Assembly: GCA_965217565.1 (NCBI GenBank)
Contig: CBDCIS010000010.1
Location: 186,001-250,000 of the forward strand
DNA length: 64,000 bases
Reading direction: 5' to 3'
DNA from: CBDCIS01 sp965217565
GTDB lineage: Bacteria > Chloroflexota > Dehalococcoidia > Lucifugimonadales > CATOSD01
Positions within the stretch are counted from its first letter, which is position 1; every line of letters starts with the position of its first letter. Shown piece by piece: positions 22,636 to 31,067 of the stretch. The notes under the pieces were generated by a model that saw only the letters and a program-made list of their open reading frames with translations, was not told the DNA's origin and searched no databases. A program made the translations under genes and the position numbers.

Positions 22636-23073
22636 ATGATTTCGAGTGATGCTGGGAGTTTCTGGTGGCTTCCGAACTTGAGGGATTACACCATCACCAG
22701 CCTACGTTCAGATGAGTATAACTGCTTCGCCTGGGCATATGGCGACTCCTCACGTTGGTTCGACCCCAGAATAGACCTGGGTTACTACTGGCCACTGGAC
22801 CACGATTACGGACACACCATAACGGCTGTTACTGAACTTTTCCGCGCAATAGGATATGAAGAGTGCGCAGACGGTTCTCGGGAGCCAGGATACGAAAAGG
22901 TTGCCATATATGCTGCGAACGACGAACCCGCGCACGCGGCAAAGCAACTTGAAAACGGACGATGGTCGAGCAAGCTCGGAAGCCTCGAAGACATCGAACA
23001 CCTCATGGCGGAAGAGTTGCATTGCCCCGACTATGGGCACGTAGCGGTATTCATGAGGCGGGGAGAAGCCTGA
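22636..23073 (+). CDS. DUF7689-like protein with Cys/His pattern, second gene of the pair
   Basis: A 145-residue protein. It opens WLPNLRDYTITSLRSDEYNC and continues FAWAYGDSSRWFDP; later it has AIGYEECADGSREPGYEKVA, EPAHAAKQLENGRWSSKLG, SLEDIEHLM and ends YGHVAVFMRRGE. An early Cys in NCFAWA followed by a His in PAHAAKQL and another polar site in SKLG is the kind of spacing found in papain-like or transglutaminase-like folds, but catalysis is an inference. It is coupled to the small helical gene before it (2-bp gap). A toxin-antitoxin or defence role would fit the two-gene format and low GC, without proof. Confidence 0.75.
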   Translation: MISSDAGSFWWLPNLRDYTITSLRSDEYNCFAWAYGDSSRWFDPRIDLGYYWPLDHDYGHTITAVTELFRAIGYEECADGSREPGYEKVAIYAANDEPAHAAKQLENGRWSSKLGSLEDIEHLMAEELHCPDYGHVAVFMRRGEA

Positions 23074-23177
23074 CCGGGCGTTCTAAGGTTCATGTTCCTT
23101 GACACGTTCGGGTATGCCCTTCATAGTGTGAATGGTGATCCTTTGTGTCAGTTCCACTTCGGCGTAGGAGGGAAAGC

Positions 23178-23498
23178 GTGTTCTACGAGCTCAGACAGTA
23201 TCGAACAAAGCCCGGCCAGCGGGAGAACTGGGTCAGCTTCATGGAGGAGGTAATCATCCCCTTCCAGGTGTCAAAGGGAATGGTAATCGCTGGCAGCTTC
23301 GTAGGAGAGGAAGAGGACGACCTGTACGTGTGGATGCGTCGCTTCGACGACGAGGCGCAGCGCGAGCAGCTGTACCAGGCCGTTTACGATAGCGACACCT
23401 GGAAGGACGACATTGCCCCCAAGGTGGGCGAAATGCTCGACCGCGACAAGATTGTCGTGACCCGCATCGAACCCACGCCCAAGTCGGTCATCAGCTAG
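23178..23498 (+). CDS. NIPSNAP family protein
   Basis: A 106-residue ferredoxin-like alpha/beta protein. It starts FYELRQYRTKPGQRENWVSF, the family's opening strand and helix, continues with VSKGMVIAGSFVGEEEDDLY and VWMRRFDDEAQREQLYQAV, and closes with EMLDRDKIVVTRIEPT. The GTG start is preceded by GGAGGG; the open frame upstream of it is not conserved. Family members are small dimeric alpha-beta barrels with no settled biochemical function. It precedes an amidohydrolase gene by 24 bp and is probably co-transcribed with it. Confidence 0.88.
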   Translation: MFYELRQYRTKPGQRENWVSFMEEVIIPFQVSKGMVIAGSFVGEEEDDLYVWMRRFDDEAQREQLYQAVYDSDTWKDDIAPKVGEMLDRDKIVVTRIEPTPKSVIS

Positions 23499-23522
23499 CC
23501 GTCGCGCCATGCGAGGTCGCGC

Positions 23523-25079
23523 GTGACTTCTTCAGCCCCTCGTCCGGACCTCGTGCTCCTCAACGCCAACGCCATCACGCTGAACGATTACCAGCCCAGG
23601 GCGAGCCTCGTGGCGATTGCGGGGGGCAGGATCGTGTGGGTCGGCTCTAACGAAGACCTGACTCGCTTGGAATGGCGCGGCGCACGAGTAATCGACTGCG
23701 AGGGCCTGACACTCGTGCCGGGCTTCATCGACTCCCACTGCCACCTGATGGCCTATGCCGCAAGCCTGCTGGCGGTCGATTGCCGCCCCGGTTCGGTGGA
23801 CAGCATCGCGGGCATCCAGCACGCCATCCGCGAACGCGCCCGGCACATTCCCGCGGGCCAGTGGATAAGGGGAAGCGGCTACGACGATAGTCTCCTGCTG
23901 GAAAGGCGTCATCCCTCGCGCCACGACCTCGACGCGGCCGCGCCCGGCCACCCCGTGAGGCTGAATCACCGCTCCGGGCACGCCTGCGTCCTCAACAGCG
24001 CGGCGCTCGCGGGCGCCGGAATTTCCGCCGCCACGCCCGACCCGATCGAAGGCGTGATCGAGCGGGAGGCGGACACGGGCGAGCCCACCGGCTTGCTGTT
24101 CGAGATGGACGCCCTCCTCGACGGCCGGATTCCACCCCTCAGTGAGCGCGACCTGCAATCCGGCGTCCGACTCGCCAGCGAGCGATTGACGTCGCTTGGC
24201 ATCACCTCCGTGCAGGACGCGACCCACTCCAACTCGGTACAACGCTGGGAAGCCATTGCGAGGCTGAAGAGCGCGGGCATTCTCCTACCCAGGGTAACCG
24301 TAATGGCCGGCGCCAACCACGTGGAAGGGTTTCTGGCGAGAGGAATGGGTTTTCGCTCTGGCGACCATGACCTCAACCTCGGGACGGCCAAGATCATGCT
24401 GACGCTTACGACCGGGGCCATGTACCCGTCACCGGAGGAGTTGACCGCCATGACGCTCAGGGCGCACGAGGCAGGGTTTCCGGTGGCGGTCCACGCCGTG
24501 GAGAGAGAAGCGGTCGAGGCTGCCATTCACGCGCTGCTCGAGGCGCGGCCTCGCTTTTCGACCGGCTATGGAGACCGCATCGAGCACTGCTCCGAGTGCC
24601 CCCCTGAGCTGCTGGCCAGGCTCCAGGGCTCCGGGATTCGGATTGTGACGCAGCCGGGCTTCCTGTACTACAGCGGCCAGCGATACCTGTCGGAGGTGGT
24701 AGAGGACACACTGCCCTGGCTCTACGGCGTCGGCTCACTGCTGGAGGCAGGCGTCCACACCGCCGCCGGCTCCGACGCTCCGGTCATCGATCCGAACCCG
24801 CTCGTTGGCATCTATGCCGCCGTGACCCGGAAGGCGGAGTCGGGCCAGGTCGTTGGCGGCGACCAGGGGTTGCCGGCCTTGGAAGCGCTGCGGCTGTACA
24901 CGCTCGCCGGGGCGCAGGTATCCTTCCAGGAGGCGGATAAAGGCTCAATCGAGGTGGGCAAGCTGGCCGACTTGACCCTGCTCGACCAAGACCCGACTTG
25001 GGTGGAGGTCGAGCGGATACGCTCAATCAGGGCCATACTGACCCTAATAGGCGGCCGGGTGGTGTGGCAGTCAGGCTGA
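23523..25079 (+). CDS. Amidohydrolase family protein (YtcJ-like)
   Basis: A 518-residue metal-dependent hydrolase with a TIM barrel between two beta-sandwich halves. Metal-binding features are FIDSHCHLMAYA (HxH), AVHAVE, RIEHCSE and AAGSDAPV with the catalytic Asp. The N-terminal segment GGRIVWVGSNEDL and the C-terminal KGSIEVGKLADLTLLDQDP are the standard amidohydrolase ends. The YtcJ/AepA group acts on amides or lactams of unknown identity. The start is a GTG, MTSSAPRPDLVLLNANAI. It shares strand and spacing with the NIPSNAP gene and is convergent with the polyprenyl synthase gene. Confidence 0.93.
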   Translation: MTSSAPRPDLVLLNANAITLNDYQPRASLVAIAGGRIVWVGSNEDLTRLEWRGARVIDCEGLTLVPGFIDSHCHLMAYAASLLAVDCRPGSVDSIAGIQHAIRERARHIPAGQWIRGSGYDDSLLLERRHPSRHDLDAAAPGHPVRLNHRSGHACVLNSAALAGAGISAATPDPIEGVIEREADTGEPTGLLFEMDALLDGRIPPLSERDLQSGVRLASERLTSLGITSVQDATHSNSVQRWEAIARLKSAGILLPRVTVMAGANHVEGFLARGMGFRSGDHDLNLGTAKIMLTLTTGAMYPSPEELTAMTLRAHEAGFPVAVHAVEREAVEAAIHALLEARPRFSTGYGDRIEHCSECPPELLARLQGSGIRIVTQPGFLYYSGQRYLSEVVEDTLPWLYGVGSLLEAGVHTAAGSDAPVIDPNPLVGIYAAVTRKAESGQVVGGDQGLPALEALRLYTLAGAQVSFQEADKGSIEVGKLADLTLLDQDPTWVEVERIRSIRAILTLIGGRVVWQSG

Positions 25080-25094
25080 CGCGCCGCTGGAACG

Positions 25095-26063
25095 CTATGC
25101 CCTCATCTTGAGAACGTAGTCAACTATCCCCTCGAGCGAATCGCGCGAGGGGTTCGCGGGCAGAGCGCAGAGGTTGGCAAGCGCTTTGCGGCAGAATCCG
25201 GCGGCGACGGCAAACGACTCGTCTATTGCGGGGGAGTTCTGGATCATGTCTATGGCGCGACCGAGCCGCTCTTTGTCTTGGGGCTGCTGGAAGAGCGCTT
25301 CGATGGGGTTGTCTTTGGGGAACCGCTTCATCGCCATGATGGCGGGCAGTGTCATGATGCCGTGCGAGAGGTCGTTGCCAACCGGCTTGCCGATCTCCTC
25401 TTCCGTCGCCTCGAAGTCCAGGATGTCGTCCATTATCTGAAAGGCCATGCCAAGGTTGTAGCCGTAGTCCCTGAGCGCTCGCGCCGCCTCATCTGAGGCG
25501 CCACTGAGCATCGCCCCCGATTGGCCCGCCGTCGTGAAGAGAGACGCGGTCTTGTTGTAGATGCGCTCCATGTACTGCTCAGTGGTCTGATTGCATCTGT
25601 AGGTGTCGGCCAATTCCTGGAGCTCTCCGCTGGAAAGCTCCATGATGGTCTCCGAGAAGCGGCGGATCACTCGTATGTCGCCCGTGTCGCACACGAACGT
25701 AGCGGACTTGGCGAAGATATAGTCGCCCGCGAGCACCGCCGCGTTGCGCCCCCATATGCTGTTGATGGTGGCCCTGCCGCGCCGTTTATCCGAGTTGTCC
25801 ACCGTGTCGTCGTGGATGAGAGTGGCGATATGCAGCACCTCCACCGCCGTCGCCATAATCTCCGTCGTCCGCGTGTCGTGCGCGTTGAAGCCGGAGGCCA
25901 GCAGGGTTATGGCGGGTCTCATCCTCTTCCCAACGGTGTCGAACACATGCGTCAGCAGCTTGGACAGGAAGGGGGAGCGTATGTTAGACAGATTCCTGAG
26001 ACTGTCCTCTACGCGAACCAGCCTATCCTGAACGGGTTCGTACATGTTGGGTGTAGCTTGCAA
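25095..26063 (-). CDS. Polyprenyl diphosphate synthase
   Basis: A 322-residue trans-prenyltransferase. The two Asp-rich motifs are LIHDDTVDNSDKRRG (DDxxD) and FQIMDDILDFEATEEEIGKP (second DDxxD), followed by GNDLSHGIMTLP. The residues before the first motif, AVEVLHIATLIHDD, are small to medium, which suits a long-chain product such as the side chain of menaquinone or ubiquinone or an octaprenyl/nonaprenyl carrier. The reaction is repeated head-to-tail addition of isopentenyl diphosphate to an allylic primer. The first codon is TTG with GGGGAA upstream; an ATG six codons on is an alternative. It follows metG on the same strand with a 17-bp gap. Confidence 0.93.
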   Translation of the reverse strand: MQATPNMYEPVQDRLVRVEDSLRNLSNIRSPFLSKLLTHVFDTVGKRMRPAITLLASGFNAHDTRTTEIMATAVEVLHIATLIHDDTVDNSDKRRGRATINSIWGRNAAVLAGDYIFAKSATFVCDTGDIRVIRRFSETIMELSSGELQELADTYRCNQTTEQYMERIYNKTASLFTTAGQSGAMLSGASDEAARALRDYGYNLGMAFQIMDDILDFEATEEEIGKPVGNDLSHGIMTLPAIMAMKRFPKDNPIEALFQQPQDKERLGRAIDMIQNSPAIDESFAVAAGFCRKALANLCALPANPSRDSLEGIVDYVLKMRA

Positions 26064-26080
26064 CCTTCAGTTCCCCACAA

Positions 26081-27748
26081 TCACCGGCCTATTCGCTGGG
26101 TCTCAGCCTCGACGACCTCCTCGTCCAGCTTGGCGAATAGATGCGCAGGACTCTGTAACCTCTGACCGGGCTTTAGCGCGTTCTGCTCCCACTTCCAGCC
26201 GTCGTCCTGAATGCTCCCATCGAGGCCAAGCATCCCGTGCAGCCTTTCGGAGCTGAAGGGGATGAACGGGTAGAACAGGGTCTTGAGGCAGTTTATGACC
26301 GACAGGCTCGTCCATAGAGTGACCGCCGCGTCCTGCGGGTCTGTCTTGACGCTCTGCCAGGGCGCTTTCTGGTCGAGGTAGCGGTTGGCCGCCTGCGCCA
26401 GACCCATGGCCGAGTTGAGGGCGAGTCGGAACCGCACGGCCTCCAGGTTCGCGCCGGTCTGCTCGAACCGCTCCCTCGCCTGCGCTAGAAGCTGTTCGCT
26501 CAGGTCGTCCAGCGTTTCTGGTTCGGGGACGACTCCTCCGAAATTGCGATTGACCATGCTGAGCACGCGTTGAACGAGGTTGCCGTAGGTGGCTACGAGC
26601 TCGTCGTTGTTGCGGCGAACGTACTCTCGCCAGGAGAAGTCGGAGTCGCTGGTCTCCGGCATACCCGCCGCGATGACGTATCGCAGCGGGTCAGGGTCGT
26701 AGTTGTCGAGGTACTCCGGCAGCCAGATGGCCCAGTTGCGGCTGGTGGACAGCTTGAAGCCCTCCAGGTTCATGTACTCGTTGGCGGGAACGTCGTAGGG
26801 CAGGTTCAGGCCGCCGTAGCCCATCAGTAGGGCGGGCCAGATTATCGTGTGGAAGGGGATGTTGTCCTTGCCCATGAAGTAGTAGGCGCGGCAGTCCTCC
26901 TGCCAGAAGTTTCTCCAGCGGTCGGGATCGCCGATCCTCTGTGCCCACTCTATGGACGCGGAGAGGTAGCCGATAACGGCCTCGAACCACACGTATATGC
27001 GCTTGCTGTCGTAGCCTTCCAGCGGCAATGGCACGCCCCAGTCGATGTCGCGCGTGATGGCGCGGTCTCGAAGTCCGCCCTCGAGGAAGGCGACTGTGAA
27101 GTTCTTGACATTGGACTTCCAGTGCGCCTGTTGGCGCGTCCACTCCATCAGGCGCTCCTCGAACGCGGTAAGCCTTATGAAGAAGTGCTCCGTCTCGGTG
27201 AAGACGGGGGTGCTCCCGCAGATGCGGCAGGCGACATCGAGCAGGTCCTTGGGGTCGAGCGTGCGGCCGCAGTTGTCGCACTGGTCGCCGCGCGCGCCGT
27301 CGAAGGCGCAGTGGGGGCACTTGCCCTCGATGTAGCGGTCAGCGAGAAAGCGGCGGTCCGCCTCGCAATAGGGCATCTCCATGGAGTCCTTGTAGATGTG
27401 ACCCTTCTCGTGGAGTCTTGAAAAGATGTCCTGCGCCACCTTCGCGTGGTTGTCGGTGTGGGTCGTGGTGAACAGGTCGAAGCTGATTCCGAGCCGCTCC
27501 CAGTTATCCTCGAACTCGGCCTGGTAATGGCCCGACACCTCGCCCGGCGTAACGCCGCGCTGCTCCGCCGTGAGCGTAACCGGCGTTCCGTGCGCGTCGC
27601 TTCCCGATACCATGAGGACGTCGTTGCCCTTCATGCGATGGTAGCGCGCGAAAATGTCGGCGGGCAGGTAAGCGCCCGCTACTTGGCCGATGTGTATCGA
27701 GCCGTTGGCATACGGCCACGCCACGGCCACCAGGATGCGCTCAGACAC
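26081..27748 (-). CDS. metG: Methionyl-tRNA synthetase
   Basis: A 555-residue class I synthetase. The HIGH-like motif is YANGSIHIGQVAGAY and the zinc knuckle has CPHC, CDNC and CRIC. The KMSKS-type loop reads EGFKLSTSRNWAIW, with Thr in place of the second Lys, a variant also known from several bacterial MetRS. The anticodon-binding helical domain closes the protein, and the C-terminal tRNA-binding domain found in some MetRS is absent. The GTG start gives the usual MSERILVAVAWPYANG opening. It lies between rsmI upstream and the polyprenyl synthase downstream, all on the minus strand. Confidence 0.97.
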   Translation of the reverse strand: MSERILVAVAWPYANGSIHIGQVAGAYLPADIFARYHRMKGNDVLMVSGSDAHGTPVTLTAEQRGVTPGEVSGHYQAEFEDNWERLGISFDLFTTTHTDNHAKVAQDIFSRLHEKGHIYKDSMEMPYCEADRRFLADRYIEGKCPHCAFDGARGDQCDNCGRTLDPKDLLDVACRICGSTPVFTETEHFFIRLTAFEERLMEWTRQQAHWKSNVKNFTVAFLEGGLRDRAITRDIDWGVPLPLEGYDSKRIYVWFEAVIGYLSASIEWAQRIGDPDRWRNFWQEDCRAYYFMGKDNIPFHTIIWPALLMGYGGLNLPYDVPANEYMNLEGFKLSTSRNWAIWLPEYLDNYDPDPLRYVIAAGMPETSDSDFSWREYVRRNNDELVATYGNLVQRVLSMVNRNFGGVVPEPETLDDLSEQLLAQARERFEQTGANLEAVRFRLALNSAMGLAQAANRYLDQKAPWQSVKTDPQDAAVTLWTSLSVINCLKTLFYPFIPFSSERLHGMLGLDGSIQDDGWKWEQNALKPGQRLQSPAHLFAKLDEEVVEAETQRIGR

Positions 27749-27830
27749 GAGGCTCTCGCTGAAAGCTGGATACGATAGTTAATACTATCACAATTGGCGC
27801 CGATAGCGTGATGGCAGAGTGACGCCTCCA

Positions 27831-28673
27831 TCACGGGGATTCGGAGCCGGTCGCGCCGGTCTCCAGCCAGAGGCGGTACGCCTTTCGCCTGGGCATGTCG
27901 AACTGCCTGGCGGCCAGGGCCACCGCCTCTTTCGCCCCCATGCCCTCGCCGCGCAGCCGGGCCAGCATATCCCGCGCCCCGGCGTTCTGGCAGAGGCCGT
28001 CGGGCTGTTCCCGCTTGTGGCCCTCGATTACCAGGGTGAACTCGCCCCTCGGCGATTGAAAGTGAGCCAGCGCCTCGGACACCGCGCCTCTGAAGGTCTC
28101 CTCGTGCAGCTTGGTGAGCTCCCTGCACACGGCGACGCGGCGGTCGCCAAGCGTGTCCAGGGTGTCCTCCAGGGCGGCGCGGAGTCTGTGCGGAGTCTCG
28201 AAGGCGACCAGCGTTGACGTCTCCGACTTCAGCGATTCGAGTAGCCGTTTTCGTTCAGTCCTCCTCCTCGGTAGAAAGCCCAGGTGTGTCCACCTGTCCG
28301 ATGGGAGCCCCGATATGGCGATGGCTGAGGTTACGGCCGACGCGCCGGGTATGACCTCGATGGCCGTGCCTGCCGTCTCCGCCTCGCGCACCAACTCATA
28401 GCCGGGGTCGTTGATGCAGGGCATACCGGCGTCCGACACCAGTGCGACGTTGCCGCCGGCCAGGATGTCCAGCAGCTCGCTCAGCTTGCTCAACTTGTTG
28501 TGCTCGTGATAGCTCGTCAACGGCGTGTCGATGTCGTAACGTGCGAGCAGCTTGCGCGTAACCCGCGTGTCCTCGGCGGCGATGAGATCGACCTCTCGCA
28601 GCATCCGCAAGGCTCGCAGAGTGACATCCTCGAGATTGCCTATGGGAGTGCCTACGATGTACAGGGTCGGCAT
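27831..28673 (-). CDS. rsmI: 16S rRNA (cytidine-1402-2'-O)-methyltransferase
   Basis: A 280-residue tetrapyrrole-methylase-fold enzyme. The opening LYIVGTPIGNLEDVTLRAL, followed by IAAEDTRVTRKLL, ALVSDAGMPCINDPGYELV and VIPGASAVTSAIAISGLP, is diagnostic for RsmI. It 2'-O-methylates C1402 in the decoding centre of 16S rRNA with SAM. The C-terminal domain KEAVALAARQFDMPRRKAYR is the helix pair usual for the full-length form. It is divergent from the membrane-fused molybdoenzyme gene and upstream of metG on the same strand. Confidence 0.96.
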   Translation of the reverse strand: MPTLYIVGTPIGNLEDVTLRALRMLREVDLIAAEDTRVTRKLLARYDIDTPLTSYHEHNKLSKLSELLDILAGGNVALVSDAGMPCINDPGYELVREAETAGTAIEVIPGASAVTSAIAISGLPSDRWTHLGFLPRRRTERKRLLESLKSETSTLVAFETPHRLRAALEDTLDTLGDRRVAVCRELTKLHEETFRGAVSEALAHFQSPRGEFTLVIEGHKREQPDGLCQNAGARDMLARLRGEGMGAKEAVALAARQFDMPRRKAYRLWLETGATGSESP

Positions 28674-28882
28674 TTCGATTGCGGCCTCACCTTTATTTCA
28701 GGAAGACTCACGGGGCTTTCGCTCGATCCGTTCAAGAGGACCCTTCAACTAGGCTCTCTTCCGCATTCTCAATCATGTCGTTCAGTAAGGCAACCCATTC
28801 AAGAAAACTGGCATTTCGAGGGCGAAATTGGTTATAGTGAAGGTCATATAGACGGCGCAGCACGCAGTAGGAGCGCGACGCC

Positions 28883-30511
28883 ATGACAGATACGATACGC
28901 GAAATCGACCATCCGGCGCCAACGACAAGAAAGCGCTTCTTGTGGGGAATCGTTGCCGGCTTGGCCATGATGCTCTTCACGTTCGCAGCGCGAGCGTTGG
29001 TGAACGCGCAGTCCATACCCGAGCTCGCCGCCGACTGGTTCACCATGTATCTGCCGCCGGAGCTGTTCGATCTGCTGCTGGAAAATCTGCTGTTCTCCGC
29101 CAAGCCCTTGATGTTCGCGGGACTGCTGTCAGCGCAGGTCATGGTGGGAGGACTGCTGGGAATGCTCTACGGCAAGCTCCTTGGCGGCCGGCCAACCACC
29201 GAGCTTGGGGAGTGGGGACGAACCCTCGGATTCGGAGTCGCTCTCTGGCTGCTCACTATGGTAGCGCTGGTTCCGCTCTTTGGAGGAGGCTTCTTCGGCT
29301 CGAAGGTGGTCGGCGGCGTCATCGGCTTCCTGCTGACCTCGTTCGGGTCGTTCGCCATCTATGGGCTTGTGCTGGGATACTTCTTCACGCAGAGTATCCA
29401 GCAGGGACCGCAAACGACGGGCCAGTCGGACAGGCGGGCGTTCCTCAAGAAGGCCGGAGCGTGGGCCGCGCTGGCGGCGGTGGTCGCGCTGGGACTGAAG
29501 TTCGTGAGCGACCAGTTTGGAGGCCAGGTGGGTTCGAGCGGAGCATTCCGCACGCGGGGCGTCCTTTCCACCGAGGTCACGCCCAACGACGAGTTCTACA
29601 TCGTCTCCAAGAACTTCATCGACCCGGAGGTCAGCGTAGATGGATGGCTTCTCGAGGTTACAGGACAGGTGGAAGCGCCATTCTACATGGGGTATGAACA
29701 GCTTGTCGCCATGCCATCGGTGGAGGAGTACGTGACGCTCGAGTGCATCAGCAACCTGGTGGGCGGCGACCTCATCAGCAACGCGAAGTGGAAGGGTGTG
29801 CCTCTGAGGGGAATCCTGGAGCGCGCAAAGCTGAAGCCGAGCGTGGTGGACATCGCTTTCCACGCCTCCGACGGCTACAGCGAGAGCGTGCCGCTCGAAA
29901 TGGCGATGCGAGACGAGGTGATAGTGGCCTACCAGATGAACGGCGAGCCTCTGCCCAGCAAGCACGGCTTCCCCGCCCGGCTCATAGTCCCGGGATACTT
30001 CGGGCTCAAGCACGTCAAGTGGCTGAATTCAATCGAACCCGTCGTAACCGACTTCAGGGGATACTGGCAGCAGAGAGGCTGGACCGACGTTCCGCACGTC
30101 AAGACCTTTTCGAGAATCGACATACCAACCCATAACTCGGAGATTGCGGACGAAACACTGATGCTCGGCGGCGTGGCCTTCGCCGGCGACAGGGGCATCT
30201 CCAAAGTCGAGGTCAGCGCGGATGGCGGCGTGACCTGGACGGCGGCTGACCGCGTCAGCGAGCCGCTTTCTCAATACACATGGGTCATCTGGACGACGGA
30301 GATAGCGGCCCCCCAAACCGCAGACGCCCGCATCCAGGTGCGAGCAACCGACGGCAACGGCGAAGTCCAGACCGCCACCTTACGGGGATCGTTGCCCGAC
30401 GGCGCAACGGGGCACCACACGATACGGCTGGGGCCGGTCGGGCTGGCGACGCCCGAAAGGTACGGCCCAAGAATTGGCGACAACTTGATCGCGCAAAAGG
30501 ACGACCAGTAG
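28883..30511 (+). CDS. Membrane-anchored sulfite-oxidase-family molybdopterin oxidoreductase
   Basis: A 542-residue fusion. The first 175 residues hold about four transmembrane helices (around 18-36, 70-92, 112-135 and 140-165). Next comes DRRAFLKKAGAWAALAAVVA, a twin-Arg-like start of a fifth helix. The molybdopterin domain follows, with TLECISNLVGG (the Cys that ligates molybdenum), HGFPARLIVPGYFGLKHVKW, and a C-terminal Mo-co dimerisation fold with KVEVSADGGVTWT. Family members oxidise sulfite or reduce methionine sulfoxide and related S- or N-oxides; the Arg and Lys pattern needed to tell them apart was not resolved. Fusion to several helices suggests electron exchange with the quinone pool or a membrane partner. 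A second, soluble relative is at 40258. Confidence 0.9.
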   Translation: MTDTIREIDHPAPTTRKRFLWGIVAGLAMMLFTFAARALVNAQSIPELAADWFTMYLPPELFDLLLENLLFSAKPLMFAGLLSAQVMVGGLLGMLYGKLLGGRPTTELGEWGRTLGFGVALWLLTMVALVPLFGGGFFGSKVVGGVIGFLLTSFGSFAIYGLVLGYFFTQSIQQGPQTTGQSDRRAFLKKAGAWAALAAVVALGLKFVSDQFGGQVGSSGAFRTRGVLSTEVTPNDEFYIVSKNFIDPEVSVDGWLLEVTGQVEAPFYMGYEQLVAMPSVEEYVTLECISNLVGGDLISNAKWKGVPLRGILERAKLKPSVVDIAFHASDGYSESVPLEMAMRDEVIVAYQMNGEPLPSKHGFPARLIVPGYFGLKHVKWLNSIEPVVTDFRGYWQQRGWTDVPHVKTFSRIDIPTHNSEIADETLMLGGVAFAGDRGISKVEVSADGGVTWTAADRVSEPLSQYTWVIWTTEIAAPQTADARIQVRATDGNGEVQTATLRGSLPDGATGHHTIRLGPVGLATPERYGPRIGDNLIAQKDDQ

Positions 30512-30790
30512 CCCGAATACTCCGAAATAAGCGCTAGCCGCGCCTCGCGGGATGAATCTCCTGATATATGGTTCGGTGACGGCCCTTTCGTTGCTCAGAC
30601 TCGCTTGTCTCAAAGGGAACGATAGAACGAGCGGCCTATTTGATTGGTATGGAGAATCAGGCGGACAACAGAAAAGGCGACTAAGCTCAGGGCCGAATCC
30701 CCGCGACGAATCGATTGGCGACCCTCCCAGACGCTCCGCCGGTGCGTCTCGTGTGCGTAAGCTGCGCGGAGCTTCATTTCCCTGGTTTGG

Positions 30791-30913
30791 CCAGGGCCTT
30801 TCCAAAGTCACGACTTTCGGCTTTGCCCTCCAACCGTCGTTTCCGCGAAAGCGGGAACCCAGAGCAAGGATGCTCGTGAAATAGCCATAACACCGACTTT
30901 GCAAAGGCCCTGG
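30791..30913. repeat. Inverted-repeat element with an internal REP
   Basis: CCAGGGCCTTTCCAAAGTC (30791-30809) and GACTTTGCAAAGGCCCTGG (30895-30913) are inverted repeats differing at one position. Between them lies the REP-like TTTCCGCGAAAGCGGGAACCC near 30839. A degenerate relative with the same order REP then CTTTGCAAAGGC lies at 48523-48602. Confidence 0.65.
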
Positions 30914-30930
30914 GTTTGGCTCTCTCCACC

Positions 30931-30960
30931 TTGTATTTCAGGCTGCCAGATGGCTATAAT
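30931..30960 (+). promoter_or_regulatory. Promoter of dnaJ
   Basis: TTGTAT (30931-30936) and a consensus TATAAT (30955-30960) are 18 bases apart, about 107 bp upstream of the dnaJ ATG. It looks like a housekeeping promoter. Confidence 0.6.
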
Positions 30961-31067
30961 TAGCCGTTATTGGTGTTTCTGGGAACGGTATTGTCTCCCC
31001 TGCCCAGGGTGTGGTTGGCTTTGGAGAGGGCGACCGCGGGTCTGGATCGGGAGGCTTGGGATTGTAG

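Larger units (their letters stand above)
30512..31067. other. Intergenic region upstream of dnaJ with a palindromic element
   Basis: 556 bp without a supported gene. It contains a 123-bp inverted-repeat element (30791-30913) and the dnaJ promoter (30931-30960). The first ~280 bp show nothing recognisable. No CIRCE-type inverted repeat, the usual HrcA operator of heat-shock genes, was found. Confidence 0.7.
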
